A DNA stretch of 64,000 nucleotides from Aurantimonas marina (GTDB lineage Bacteria; Pseudomonadota; Alphaproteobacteria; Rhizobiales; Rhizobiaceae): assembly GCF_017183135.1 (NCBI RefSeq), contig NZ_JADDXW010000009.1, forward strand, positions 1 to 64,000, in the 5' to 3' direction. Each line of letters opens with the position of its first letter. Positions within the stretch are counted from its first letter, which is position 1. Under the pieces are notes generated by a model. It had not been told where the DNA came from. It saw nothing but the letters and a program-made list of their open reading frames with translations, and did no database searches. A program made the position numbers and the translations under genes. This document shows positions 53,416-62,946 of the stretch, piece after piece.

Positions 53416-55626
53416 ATGACCATTCAGGAGCCACTTGGCCGGGACATCATTGCCGCGGCGCGTGCGCGGGGCCGGCGATCCCTCGACGAAGCCGCCGGCA
53501 AGGAATTGCTCGCGCGTTACGGCGTGTGTTCGCCCCGTTCGGCGCTGGCCCGGGACGCCGCCGATGCCGAAGCCAGGGCGAGGGGGATGCGCGCGCCCTT
53601 CGTCGTCAAGGTCGTGTCGCCGGACATCCTCCACAAATCGGATGCCGGAGGGGTCGCGCTCGGGCTGGACGGCGCCGACGCAGTCCGCGCCGCCGTCGAG
53701 GCGATGGCGATCAAGCCGGAGATTGCCGCCGTGGTGATCGATGGCTGGCTGGTCGAGGAGATGATTCCTTCGGGCCGCGAGATCGTCATCGGTGGCATTC
53801 AAGACCCACAATTCGGGCCGATGCTGATGGTCGGCCTCGGCGGTATCTTCGTCGAGGTCCTGAAGGACGTGGCGTTCCGGCTGTGTCCGATCGATGCGGC
53901 CGACGCCCGCGCCATGCTCCGCGAACTGAGGGGCTTTGCCCTGCTTGGTGACATCCGGGGCGAAGCGGCGGTCGACGAGGAGGCTTTGGTCCAGGCGATG
54001 GTTCGGATCGGCGGTCCGGGAGGCTTTTTGATGGCGCTCGGCGACGATGTCGCCGAACTCGATCTCAATCCCGTCATCGTTTCGGCCTCGGGGCTGATGG
54101 CGGCCGATGCCCGTGTCATTCTCACCGAGCGGGAGAACCGGCCCGTCTCGAAACCTGAGAAGGCGGAATCCGGCGATCCGCTGATCGAATTCAAGCCGTT
54201 GTTCGAACCAAGAACCGTCGCGGTTCTCGGTGCCTCCACCAAGGACGTCGCGATCGCCAATACCTTCATCCGCCGGTTGAAGGATTTCGGCTTTTCCGGC
54301 GCCATCTATCCGATCCATCCTTCGGCGGAGGAGATCGAGGGGCTGAAGGCGTACCCGTCGCTCGGGGAGACGCCTGAGGCGGTCGACTACGCCTATGTCG
54401 CCGTCGGCGCGGGCCGGATCCCCGATGTGCTTGCGGCCGCCAAGGGGCGCTGCCGTATCGCACAGGTGATTTCGTCGGGCTTCGGCGAAGTTGCCGAGGG
54501 CAGGGCGCTTCAGGACGATCTCGTGGCGGGCGCCAGAGCCGGCGGACTGCGTGTCCTCGGACCGAATTGTCTAGGCACCTATTCGCCGCGCGGCTGCCTC
54601 ACCTTTCCGAGCGACGCGCCGCGCGAACTGGGGCGCATCGGTGTCGTCTCCCAGTCGGGCGGGTTGTCGACCGACATCATCAAGCGTGGCCAATGGCGCG
54701 GCCTGCGCTTCAGCGGTCTGGTGACCATCGGCAACAGCGCCGACGTCGAGCCGCATGAGCTCGTCGCCTATTATCTTGCGGACGAACAGACCAAGGCGAT
54801 CGGCGTCTATATCGAAGACATCAAGCGGGGTAGGGCCTTCTTCGACCTGCTTCGCGGCGCCCAGCCGACAAAGCCTGTGGTGATCTTGAGGGGTGGACGC
54901 TCGGCCCAGGGGCGCCTCGCCGCCGCGTCGCATACCGGCGCCTTGGCCGGCGACGGGAGGGCGTGGGAGGCGCTCGCCGCGCAGCTTCCGGTCGCGCTCG
55001 TCGACACGGTGGACGAATTCATCGACGTCCTTCTGGCCCTGCAGCATCTCGACCTGCGGCCGGAAAAGCCGACGAAGAACGTCGCGCTGTTCGGCAATGG
55101 CGGCGGCTCCAGCGTGCTGGGCACGGACATCTTCGCCAGCATGGGGCTCGATGTCGCCCCGTTCGGCGAAGCGGCCCGCGAGCCGCTCGAAGCGCTCGGG
55201 CTTCCGCCGGGCACCAGCGTCGTCAACCCGATCGACACGCCGGTGCGAACCCTGCAGGAAAAGGACGGCTGGGTGGCGGGTGAAATTCTCGACATCGTCT
55301 ACCGCAATGCGAAGCCCGACGTCGTGGCAATGCATCTGAACCTTGCCGCCTTCGTCGGGCGGGGGGCGATCGATCCGGTCGGCAATTTGTTCAAGGTGAT
55401 CGAGCAGACACAGGCGAAGTGGCCGGGAATCGCGCATTTCGCGCTGGCGCTGCGCACCGACGGTTCGCCCGAACTCGATGAAAGCCGCCGCCATTACCGG
55501 GAGAAGGCGCGCAAGATCGGTGTGCCGGTTTTCGACGAAATTCCCGCAATGGCCCGCGCCCTTGCCACCATCGCGCATCTGGAGCGTCGACTGCGGTCAC
55601 GCGATACGTCCGCGCCGCTCGGGTGA
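53416..55626 (+). CDS. ADP-forming acyl-CoA ligase (acetate-CoA ligase family), ATP-grasp first
   Basis: The 736-residue enzyme has, from the N-terminus, an ATP-grasp domain (about 1-225) with FVVKVVSPDILHKSDAGGVA near residue 70 and the acidic end ELDLNPVIV, then a CoA-binding Rossmann domain from about 255 (RTVAVLGASTKDVAIANTF), and a succinyl-CoA-ligase-like module with VVSQSGGLSTDIIKRG near 415 and SHTGALAGD near 508, which has the phosphohistidine-type His. It makes an acyl-CoA from an acid with ATP to ADP + phosphate. In the reference archaeal and E. coli Pat type enzymes the CoA-binding part comes first; this order is a known variant. Starts 13 bases after the carboxyltransferase, so it supplies its CoA substrate. 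Confidence 0.87.
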   Translation: MTIQEPLGRDIIAAARARGRRSLDEAAGKELLARYGVCSPRSALARDAADAEARARGMRAPFVVKVVSPDILHKSDAGGVALGLDGADAVRAAVEAMAIKPEIAAVVIDGWLVEEMIPSGREIVIGGIQDPQFGPMLMVGLGGIFVEVLKDVAFRLCPIDAADARAMLRELRGFALLGDIRGEAAVDEEALVQAMVRIGGPGGFLMALGDDVAELDLNPVIVSASGLMAADARVILTERENRPVSKPEKAESGDPLIEFKPLFEPRTVAVLGASTKDVAIANTFIRRLKDFGFSGAIYPIHPSAEEIEGLKAYPSLGETPEAVDYAYVAVGAGRIPDVLAAAKGRCRIAQVISSGFGEVAEGRALQDDLVAGARAGGLRVLGPNCLGTYSPRGCLTFPSDAPRELGRIGVVSQSGGLSTDIIKRGQWRGLRFSGLVTIGNSADVEPHELVAYYLADEQTKAIGVYIEDIKRGRAFFDLLRGAQPTKPVVILRGGRSAQGRLAAASHTGALAGDGRAWEALAAQLPVALVDTVDEFIDVLLALQHLDLRPEKPTKNVALFGNGGGSSVLGTDIFASMGLDVAPFGEAAREPLEALGLPPGTSVVNPIDTPVRTLQEKDGWVAGEILDIVYRNAKPDVVAMHLNLAAFVGRGAIDPVGNLFKVIEQTQAKWPGIAHFALALRTDGSPELDESRRHYREKARKIGVPVFDEIPAMARALATIAHLERRLRSRDTSAPLG

Positions 55627-55687
55627 TTTGACGGCCCGCACCATCGCCCAGGCAAGCGCCATGGCGCCGGACCTTGCCGTGGCCTGA

Positions 55688-57064
55688 TCACGCCGCCAGG
55701 ATTGCCTTGGCGTGCTCGTCGAGAAAGCCGGTATGCACATCGCCCGCGCGGAACGCGTCGTTGCGAAGGCACCCAATCAGAAAGTCCCGATTGGTGCGAA
55801 GACCATCGATCGACCAGTTTCGCAAAGCCTGCTCGGCGCGTTCGCAGGCTTCCAGGCGGTCGCGGCCATGGACGATCAGCTTGGCGATCAGCGGATCATA
55901 GAACGGCGTCATCACGTCGCCTTCGCGGTAGCCGCTGTCGACCCGCACATGCTCGGTTTCCGCAGGGGGCTTGAAAATCGTCAAGGGGCCCGGCGCCGGC
56001 ATGAACATCTTCACCGGATTTTCGGCATAGAGCCGGCATTCGATGGCGTGTCCAGCAGACCGGATGCCCTCCTGCTCGGCGCCGGTCAGTCGACCGCGGG
56101 CAAAGTCGATCTGCATGGCGACGAGGTCGACGCCGGTCACCATTTCCGTCACTGGATGCTCGACCTGAATGCGCGTATTCATCTCGAGGAAGAAGAAGTC
56201 GAAGCTGGTCGCATCCACGATGAATTCGACTGTTCCCGCGCCGCCATAGCGGGTGTGGGCGCAAAGCGACACGGCCGCCTCGCCCATACGCCGGCAAACT
56301 GCCTCGGGTAGGCCGGGCGCGGGACTTTCCTCGATGACCTTTTGAAACCGCCGCTGGACGGAACAATCCCGCTCGAAGAGATGGATTGCCTCGCCGTTGC
56401 CGAAACCGAAAACCTGGATTTCAATGTGGCGCGCACGGGGAACGAACCGCTCGAGAAAGATCGCGCCGTTGCCAAAGGATTTCTCCGCCATTGACTGGGT
56501 AGCGGTAACGGTCGACGCGAGTTGGGATTCCTCGTCCACCCGGCGCATCCCGATGCCGCCGCCGCCGCCGACCGCCTTGACCAGCAGAGGAAAGCCGACC
56601 GCTCGCCCGGCCACTTCGAGATCGTCGGTGTCTCCCATATCGAACGTCCGGCTGCCCGGCACGACAGGAACGCCGGAAGCCTGCGCAATCTCGCGGGCGC
56701 GTTGTTTGTCGCCCATCTGCCGAATGATGTCGGCGGTCGGACCGATCCAGTTCAGGCCTTCCGCCGTCACAAGCTCGGCGAACGCGGCATTCTCCGCGAG
56801 AAAGCCGTATCCGGGATGGATCGCGTCCGCGCCGACCCGGCGCGCGGCCTCGAGGATATTACTGGCGTTCAGATAGCTTTCGCGGGGTGAGGATGGCCCG
56901 ATGGCAACCGCTTCATCTGCCGCGTCGACGTGAAGGCTCGCCGCGTCTGCCTCCGAATAGACGGCAACCGTGGACAGGCCGAGCGCTCGCGCGCTGCGGA
57001 AAACACGGCAGGCGATCTCGCCGCGGTTCGCGACCAGGACTTTGTTGATCCCGGCCACGGTCAA
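55688..57064 (-). CDS. Biotin carboxylase subunit
   Basis: The 458-residue protein has the biotin carboxylase fold: VLVANRGEIACRVFRSAR near residue 10, IHPGYGFLAENAAFAE near 83, the ATP-grasp glycine loop KAVGGGGGIGMRRV near 163, ARHIEIQVFGFGNG near 205, FLEMNTRIQVEHPVTEMVTG near 292 and the C-terminal EGDVMTPFYDPLIAKLIVHG near 395. It carboxylates biotin on the separate carrier with bicarbonate and ATP. Its length equals stand-alone AccC, so the biotin carrier is not fused. Start is TTG 57064, overlapping the carrier stop by four bases; GTG 57058 is an alternative. With the carboxyltransferase it makes a three-part acyl-CoA carboxylase apart from the fatty acid enzyme. Confidence 0.9.
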   Translation of the reverse strand: MTVAGINKVLVANRGEIACRVFRSARALGLSTVAVYSEADAASLHVDAADEAVAIGPSSPRESYLNASNILEAARRVGADAIHPGYGFLAENAAFAELVTAEGLNWIGPTADIIRQMGDKQRAREIAQASGVPVVPGSRTFDMGDTDDLEVAGRAVGFPLLVKAVGGGGGIGMRRVDEESQLASTVTATQSMAEKSFGNGAIFLERFVPRARHIEIQVFGFGNGEAIHLFERDCSVQRRFQKVIEESPAPGLPEAVCRRMGEAAVSLCAHTRYGGAGTVEFIVDATSFDFFFLEMNTRIQVEHPVTEMVTGVDLVAMQIDFARGRLTGAEQEGIRSAGHAIECRLYAENPVKMFMPAPGPLTIFKPPAETEHVRVDSGYREGDVMTPFYDPLIAKLIVHGRDRLEACERAEQALRNWSIDGLRTNRDFLIGCLRNDAFRAGDVHTGFLDEHAKAILAA

Positions 57065-57282
57065 GCCTCGATGCGGGCCACGACCGTGCCTTCCGTGACG
57101 GTCTCGCCTTCGGCGGTGAGAATTTCGACCAGGCGGCCATCCTCGGGCGCTGTGATCGGGATCTCCATTTTCATCGATTCAAGGATCATGATCGGGTCAT
57201 CCTCACTGAGGTCCTGGCCGATCTCGGCGATGATCTTCCAGAGATTGCCGGTAATTTCCGTCTTGACGTCAATGATGGTCAT
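57061..57282 (-). CDS. Short stand-alone biotin carboxyl carrier protein
   Basis: Only 73 residues long: a bare biotinyl domain with the biotin Lys in ILESMKMEIPI near residue 35, ITGNLWKIIAEIGQDL before it and EGTVVARIEA at the end. Standard AccB is about 150-160 residues with a flexible Ala/Pro linker, which is absent here, as in other biotin/lipoyl-carrier proteins of minor carboxylases. CGGGAGGG lies before ATG 57282. Next gene downstream: biotin carboxylase. Confidence 0.9.
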   Translation of the reverse strand: MTIIDVKTEITGNLWKIIAEIGQDLSEDDPIMILESMKMEIPITAPEDGRLVEILTAEGETVTEGTVVARIEA

Positions 57283-57650
57283 CGCCGCTAAAGCCCTCCC
57301 GTTCGATGTCGCGCCTCGCGAAAGGCAACGGTACAGGAATGTCAGATAGTTGTTGCGAACGCAACGTCGATTCGAAGGGGCATGCGGCGGAGCGACCGTC
57401 CCCGACTTGCCCAATGCGGGCAAAGTTGCGACCAGTTCGTTGATGGAACGGCCGATTTCCGGCGATTGCGAGGATTGACGGGATTCGCCGTCCTTTATGA
57501 GTGTTCGCAAGGGGTTGCGCCGTTCGATGCGGCGGAGCTACCTGCCGCAAGGCGCGACCTTGTGAGCCGGGCGGTGCTTCGATAAAGGTCGTGTAACATC
57601 TCTCGAATTCTTCGATCCGGCGACGTTGAACCGGCGAAGATGGTGTGATC
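57283..57650. other. 368-base divergent intergenic region
   Basis: It separates the minus-strand carrier/biotin carboxylase unit from the plus-strand LysM gene. It holds an inverted repeat GTTGC-GAAC-GCAAC (57352-57365) about 70 bases before the carrier start, a candidate regulatory site. I see no gene in the rest. Confidence 0.5.
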
Positions 57651-59921
57651 ATGCAGCGAAAAGCCCTCGGAATCGTCTTCCTGTGCCTGGTTCTCCTGGT
57701 CGCGATCGTGCTCGGATACTGGGACATGCTGAGCAGCGAGAAATTGCGCATCGCGCAAACGGAAAATTTGCCGACTTTCGAGGAAGTCGCGCCGCCGCAG
57801 GACGGTGCGTCGGTCTTGCAACCCGATCCGGATCAGCCATCGACCAGCAGTTCTGGCGAGACGGAAAGGATGAACGTACCCGCGACATCGTCCGAGCAAT
57901 CTGCAACGCCGGATGAAGTGGCACGGATCGTGCCAGATCCCACCGGTGCTGCGCCGCGCCCGGACGTCTCCGCAAAGCTCGAAGCCGTCGACGCGACGAC
58001 TGCGGAGAAGCAGCCTGCATCGCCGTTGGAATCCGCCAGTTCAGTTCCCCCGGCAGAAAGCGAGACGATGGACGGCGACCGGCCACTATTCGACCTCCTG
58101 CGCGTCGAGCCGGACGGTTCGACCCTCATTGCCGGACGGGCCGCGCCGGGAAGCCGGGTCACCCTGCACGCGGGCGAGACGCTGGTCGGTGAAGACACCG
58201 CCAATGAAGCGGGCGAGTTCGTCATCGTTCTGCCTGAGCCGCTGACGCCGGGCGAGCACGCGATCTCGATGATCGCGATAACGCCGGAGGGCGCGACCAC
58301 CGGATCAAGTGAGACCGCAGTCGTCAGCGTGCCGCAGCCGGGACGGGGAGACGACGTGCTCGCGATGGTGGAAGCACCGGACGAGGCGTCGCGATTGATG
58401 GCAGTCCCGGTGTCGCCATCGTGGCAAGCAGCCGGGTCGGATGGCCCGAATACCGGAACGACGGCGGCCGACAGATCCGCGACAGCGATTTCGCAAGACG
58501 AGTTGCCGACGCCTGCACCTGCTGCCGGATCGGGAAAACCGGTTGATACGAATGCCGGGGTCCCGCCGATGCCGGGAGCGACGGGTGAGAAGGACAAGGC
58601 AGCGGAGCCCGGGACCCTGCCAAGGCTGCGGATTGAAGCCGTCGAAGTCGAGGGCGAGCGGATCTTCGTCGCGGGAGTCGCGGATGCAGGCGCCTCGGTC
58701 CGCATCTATCTCGACAACACTCTGGTGGCCGAGGAAAGGGCGACCGCCGACAATCGCTTTCTGGTGGCCGGCGAGCGCCCGGTTGCGGTTGGCGACCACC
58801 TTGTGCGGGCCGATCAGGTGGCGGTCGATGGGAATGTAACGGCACGGGCGGAGGTGCCCTTCACGCGGCCCGAGGGGCAGGCTGTCGCGGCGATTGCGCC
58901 GGAACCGGCCATCGCTCCGGAAAAGGTTCGTCCGTCTCCCGCCGCGTCAGTGGCTGACGGATCGGGGGCTGAAACACGGGTCGCCGCGGCGTCGGCGCTG
59001 GTTGAGGACAGCACTTACGTGGAAGGCCGCGCTGACGACCCGGCAAGCGGAGCCGCTGATATACCGGAAAGCGGTTGGCGGCCGGATACGAAGACCGGCG
59101 GCTCTCCACAGGAACAGGGCGATGCGAGCACGACGAACGAGGGGCCGGCCGCTGGCCTCTCGCCGGGTGTTGAACCAGCGGCCAAGCCAGAGGAAACGGT
59201 ATCCGAAACAGCTGGTGTTTTGGGAACGGCGGAAGGTGGCGCGGAGTCGTCCAAATCCACCGAGGCGAGCGCCGCGCCGGCTTCCGGACCGGCGGACGGC
59301 GCGCTCCCGATCGTAGGCAATCAGCCGGGCGAGCTTACAAGGGAGGCGACTGATCCGACCGCTTCGACCAACCGGACCTCGGGTAACCGGCCGGTGCAAA
59401 TGGTGGAGCCTCGGTCGCAGACGGGCGTCGGGACACCTGAAAAGGGGGAGGACGGCACCCGCGCCGACGCTCCGGTGCTGCCCGAGCCGGCCGACACGCA
59501 ATCGTCGACGCTGTCGACGGCTTCGCGCACCGAGACCAAGGACTTCCAGCCGACGACACCACCTCAGCCGGGGTCCGGTACTGTTGGCGAGCGGCAGGTG
59601 TCCGCGACGCCGCCGGAGAAGTCCTCCGCTGGCACGACCGAAAGCGAGGCGAATGGCACGCCAGCGCTCGACGTTCCAATCAACCACCAAGCCCCCCTCG
59701 CGACGGCAGCCGGACGGGTGATTATTCGCAAGGGCGATACGTTGTGGGGAATTTCCCGCGACACCTACGGCCAGGGCAGCCGCTACACCGTGATCTACTT
59801 CGCCAACGGCAATCGCATTCGCGATCCCGACCTGATCTATCCGGGGCAGGTCTTCCGATTGCCCGCGGCGCAAGACGACGCGCGGGAAGCGGACGCAGCC
59901 GAGCCGGGACAACGCAATTAG
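57651..59921 (+). CDS. LysM-domain envelope protein with Ig-like repeats
   Basis: The 756-residue protein has an N-terminal membrane anchor (LGIVFLCLVLLVAIVLGYW), then long acidic, Ala/Pro/Glu/Thr-rich linkers, two Ig-like beta domains (about 148-225: FDLLRVEPDGSTLIAGRAAP and about 320-405: ERIFVAGVADAGASVRIYL), another disordered stretch, and a C-terminal LysM domain (about 690-745: RKGDTLWGISRDTYGQGSR, NGNRIRDPDLIYPGQVFRL). LysM binds peptidoglycan. Proteins of this layout occur before the Atm1-like transporter gene in many rhizobia; function is unknown, perhaps anchoring or spacing between membrane and wall. Start: ATG 57651 or GTG 57645. Confidence 0.85.
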   Translation: MQRKALGIVFLCLVLLVAIVLGYWDMLSSEKLRIAQTENLPTFEEVAPPQDGASVLQPDPDQPSTSSSGETERMNVPATSSEQSATPDEVARIVPDPTGAAPRPDVSAKLEAVDATTAEKQPASPLESASSVPPAESETMDGDRPLFDLLRVEPDGSTLIAGRAAPGSRVTLHAGETLVGEDTANEAGEFVIVLPEPLTPGEHAISMIAITPEGATTGSSETAVVSVPQPGRGDDVLAMVEAPDEASRLMAVPVSPSWQAAGSDGPNTGTTAADRSATAISQDELPTPAPAAGSGKPVDTNAGVPPMPGATGEKDKAAEPGTLPRLRIEAVEVEGERIFVAGVADAGASVRIYLDNTLVAEERATADNRFLVAGERPVAVGDHLVRADQVAVDGNVTARAEVPFTRPEGQAVAAIAPEPAIAPEKVRPSPAASVADGSGAETRVAAASALVEDSTYVEGRADDPASGAADIPESGWRPDTKTGGSPQEQGDASTTNEGPAAGLSPGVEPAAKPEETVSETAGVLGTAEGGAESSKSTEASAAPASGPADGALPIVGNQPGELTREATDPTASTNRTSGNRPVQMVEPRSQTGVGTPEKGEDGTRADAPVLPEPADTQSSTLSTASRTETKDFQPTTPPQPGSGTVGERQVSATPPEKSSAGTTESEANGTPALDVPINHQAPLATAAGRVIIRKGDTLWGISRDTYGQGSRYTVIYFANGNRIRDPDLIYPGQVFRLPAAQDDAREADAAEPGQRN

Positions 59922-60158
59922 GCTGTCCTCGTCCGCTTGAATCGGGACGTCTTTGACCGATGTTCGGCCATGAAAGTGTTTTGCGCTTCGGCTATCTGTC
60001 CACTTCGATGACGTGATTGCGGCCGACGTGCATGCATCGAGCGGGGCGCGGCGGCGACTGCCTCGCTCTCACTGGGGCACTGACCGTCCCGAACCAACTT
60101 CAGAACGTCGACGGCGCGCCGGCCCCCCCGTCGCGCCGCTTCGTTGGAAAGGACCATC

Positions 60159-62051
60159 TTGGCGCAAAAAGCCGGGAAACGAATATCGGGCGACAGCGGG
60201 TCGACGCTGACGACACTGGCCAATCTCTGGCCCTATATGTGGCCGTCGGACCGGCCGGATCTCAGGATGCGAGTCGCCTATGCGACGTTCTTCCTGGTAC
60301 TGGCCAAGCTGCTCACAGTTCTGGTTCCGTATTTCTATAAATGGGCCACAGACGCCCTGGATGGGGCCGATTCGGCGCGCGAATGGCTGCCGCTGGCGCT
60401 GACCGGCGCCATTACTCTGGTGGTGTCCTATAATGTCGCGCGGGTGTTTTCGGTCGGGCTGAACCAGCTTCGCGACGCGCTGTTCGCGCGGGTCGGTCAA
60501 TATGCCGTGCGCCGGCTGGCCTATCGCACGTTCGTCCATATGCATCGGCTGTCGATGCGTTTTCATCTGGAGCGACGGACCGGCGGCCTGTCGCGCATCA
60601 TCGAACGCGGCACCAAGGGCATCGAGTCGATCGTGCGATTTACGATCCTCAACACGCTGCCGACCATCTTGGAGTTCGCCCTGGTGGCGATCATCTTTGG
60701 CTTTGCCTACGGCGTCAGCTACCTTGCCGTCATCGCCACCACGGTGGGGCTCTACAGCTGGTTCACCATCAAGGCGAGCGACTGGCGGATCGGCATTCGC
60801 CGCGACATGAACGATTCCGACACCGACGCCAGCACCAAGGCGATCGACTCGCTGTTGAACTTCGAGACGGTCAAATATTTCGGCAACGAGTCCATGGAAG
60901 CGGAGCGCTTCGACAAGGCGATGTCTCGCTACGAGATCGCGGCGACGCGAATCTGGACGTCGCTCGGATGGCTGAATTTCGGCCAGGGGCTGATTTTCGG
61001 AGCCGGCATGGCGGTGGCGATGGTGATGTCGGCGCTCGAAGTCCGCGCCGGAACCCAGACGCTCGGTGACTTCGTCTTCATCAACGCCATGCTGATGCAG
61101 CTGTCGATTCCGCTCAACTTCATCGGTTTCATCTATCGCGAAATCCGACAGGGGCTGACCGATATCGAGGCGATGTTCGATCTGCTCGAGGTCGAGGCGG
61201 AGGTGAAGGATCCGGCGGACGCCCCGCCGCTGGAGGTCAGCGAAGGCGCGATCCGCTTCGAGGACGTGCGCTTCGGCTATGATTCGGCGCGCGAAATCCT
61301 CAAGGGGATTTCCTTCGACGTTCCGCCTGGCAAGTCGGTCGCGATCGTCGGCCCCTCTGGAGCCGGCAAATCGACCATCTCGCGACTGCTTTTCCGGTTC
61401 TACGACATACAGTCAGGTCGCATATTGATCGACGGTCAGGATATTGCCGGCGTGCGCCAGGAATCAGTGCGCGCCGCGATCGGCATCGTGCCGCAGGACA
61501 CGGTGCTCTTCAACGATACGATCACCTACAACATCCGCTACGGGCGCATCGGGGCGAGCGAGGCGGAGGTCCGGCGGGCCGCCGAACTGGCGCAGATCGC
61601 CGGGTTCATCCAGGAATTGCCGGATGGCTTCGATTCGATGGTCGGCGAGCGCGGGCTGAAATTGTCCGGAGGTGAGAAGCAGCGGGTGGCGATCGCCCGC
61701 ACGATCCTCAAGGCCCCGCCGATCCTGGTACTCGATGAGGCGACTTCCGCTCTGGATACGCACACCGAACAGGAAATCCAGGCGGCGCTTGACCTGGTGT
61801 CGCAGGAGCGCACGACGTTGACCATCGCGCATCGGCTTTCCACGATCATCGACGCCGACGAAATCATCGTGCTGAAGTCGGGTGAGATCGTCGAGCGGGG
61901 ATCGCACCGCGAACTCCTCGAGGCGGCGGGGCTATACGCGGAGATGTGGGCGATGCAGCGCGAGGCGACCGAAGCCGAAGAGGCACTCCGGCGTGCCCGC
62001 GAGGCGGACGAGTTCGGCGTAATCGAACGGCGGAGGACCGAGGAAGTGTAG
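60159..62051 (+). CDS. Atm1/HMT1-type ABC exporter (ABCB family)
   Basis: The 630-residue half transporter has six membrane helices (about 40-320) and an NBD: Walker [22 protein letters not shown] (core GPSGAGKS) near residue 400, Q-loop [12 protein letters not shown], signature [16 protein letters not shown] near 510, Walker [16 protein letters not shown] near 530 and [13 protein letters not shown]. The [12 protein letters not shown] segment near 235 and [21 protein letters not shown] near 335 are hallmarks of Atm1/HMT1 exporters, which export glutathione conjugates or glutathione-complexed metals (iron-sulfur related in mitochondria). TTG 60159 is chosen, with GGAAAGGA six bases upstream. 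psd and pssA follow. Confidence 0.9.
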   Translation: MAQKAGKRISGDSGSTLTTLANLWPYMWPSDRPDLRMRVAYATFFLVLAKLLTVLVPYFYKWATDALDGADSAREWLPLALTGAITLVVSYNVARVFSVGLNQLRDALFARVGQYAVRRLAYRTFVHMHRLSMRFHLERRTGGLSRIIERGTKGIESIVRFTILNTLPTILEFALVAIIFGFAYGVSYLAVIATTVGLYSWFTIKASDWRIGIRRDMNDSDTDASTKAIDSLLNFETVKYFGNESMEAERFDKAMSRYEIAATRIWTSLGWLNFGQGLIFGAGMAVAMVMSALEVRAGTQTLGDFVFINAMLMQLSIPLNFIGFIYREIRQGLTDIEAMFDLLEVEAEVKDPADAPPLEVSEGAIRFEDVRFGYDSAREILKGISFDVPPGKSVAIVGPSGAGKSTISRLLFRFYDIQSGRILIDGQDIAGVRQESVRAAIGIVPQDTVLFNDTITYNIRYGRIGASEAEVRRAAELAQIAGFIQELPDGFDSMVGERGLKLSGGEKQRVAIARTILKAPPILVLDEATSALDTHTEQEIQAALDLVSQERTTLTIAHRLSTIIDADEIIVLKSGEIVERGSHRELLEAAGLYAEMWAMQREATEAEEALRRAREADEFGVIERRRTEEV

Positions 62052-62247
62052 CGCCGGCGGCGCGGTGGCGCCTTGTCGGCGGTGCAGTCCCGCCACATCT
62101 GTCGAGGCGGGCCCGGGTATCGAGCGCGGGTGCCATTTTTTACCGTTGAGGATCGCCGGCGGCATTTCGCTCCTGCTTGCCTCTCCTCTTGTCCATCCCT
62201 ACCGCAAGGGTCGGGATAACCGAGATCAGGAAGGAAGAAGACACACC

Positions 62248-62946
62248 GTGGATATCATCGCCTCGATCCGAAACGCGTTCGTGCCGATCCACCGGGCGGG
62301 CTATCCGTTCATCGCCGCGTTCTTCGTAGCCGCCGTCGTGCTCGGTTTTTTGTGGGAGCCGCTGTTTTGGATCGGCCTCATCCTGACCGCCTGGTGTGCC
62401 TATTTCTTTCGTGATCCCGAGCGTGTGACGCCGATCGCCGATCATCTGGCCGTCAGCCCCGCGGACGGTCGCGTGTCCCTCGTCGGTCATGTCGTGCCAC
62501 CGGCTGAACTCGATCTCGGTACCGACCCGATGCTGCGCATTTCGGTGTTCATGAATGTCTTCGATTGTCATGTGAATCGCGCGCCCATGCGGGGCCGTAT
62601 CCGGCACATCACCTATCGTGAGGGCGAGTTCAAAAATGCCGAGCTGGACAAGGCGAGCGAAGTCAACGAGCGCAGCTCGATGGTCATCGAAGGGCCGAAA
62701 GGCGAGATCGGCGTCGTACAGATCGCGGGGCTCCTAGCGCGTCGAATCATCTGCTGGGCCAAGGTCGAGGATCGGATCGAGGCGGGCGAGCGCTTCGGAC
62801 TGATCCGCTTCGGCTCGCGCCTCGACATTTATCTGCCTGACGGAGCCCGGCCGCGCGTCGCCGAAGGACAGATCGCCACTGCCGGCGAAACCGTCATCGC
62901 CGAGTTCGGCGACAACTTGCCCGTATGGCCGTCGAGGCGCGACTGA
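62248..62946 (+). CDS. psd: Phosphatidylserine decarboxylase, short form
   Basis: Psd makes phosphatidylethanolamine from phosphatidylserine at the inner membrane. The 232-residue proenzyme has a membrane segment ([19 protein letters not shown]), [11 protein letters not shown] near residue 52, [12 protein letters not shown] near 70, [14 protein letters not shown] near 98 and the self-cleavage motif [11 protein letters not shown] near 190: chain break between Gly and Ser gives the pyruvoyl group on the small subunit. This short form is typical of alphaproteobacteria. GTG 62248 has AAGGAAG ahead. The pssA start overlaps its stop by one base. Confidence 0.94.
   Translation: MDIIASIRNAFVPIHRAGYPFIAAFFVAAVVLGFLWEPLFWIGLILTAWCAYFFRDPERVTPIADHLAVSPADGRVSLVGHVVPPAELDLGTDPMLRISVFMNVFDCHVNRAPMRGRIRHITYREGEFKNAELDKASEVNERSSMVIEGPKGEIGVVQIAGLLARRIICWAKVEDRIEAGERFGLIRFGSRLDIYLPDGARPRVAEGQIATAGETVIAEFGDNLPVWPSRRD

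Noticed and set aside
57061-57064. Start of the biotin carboxylase as an error because it is a TTG
   Set aside because: TTG overlaps the upstream stop by four bases, the N-terminal motif follows at once, and several other genes here use GTG or TTG.
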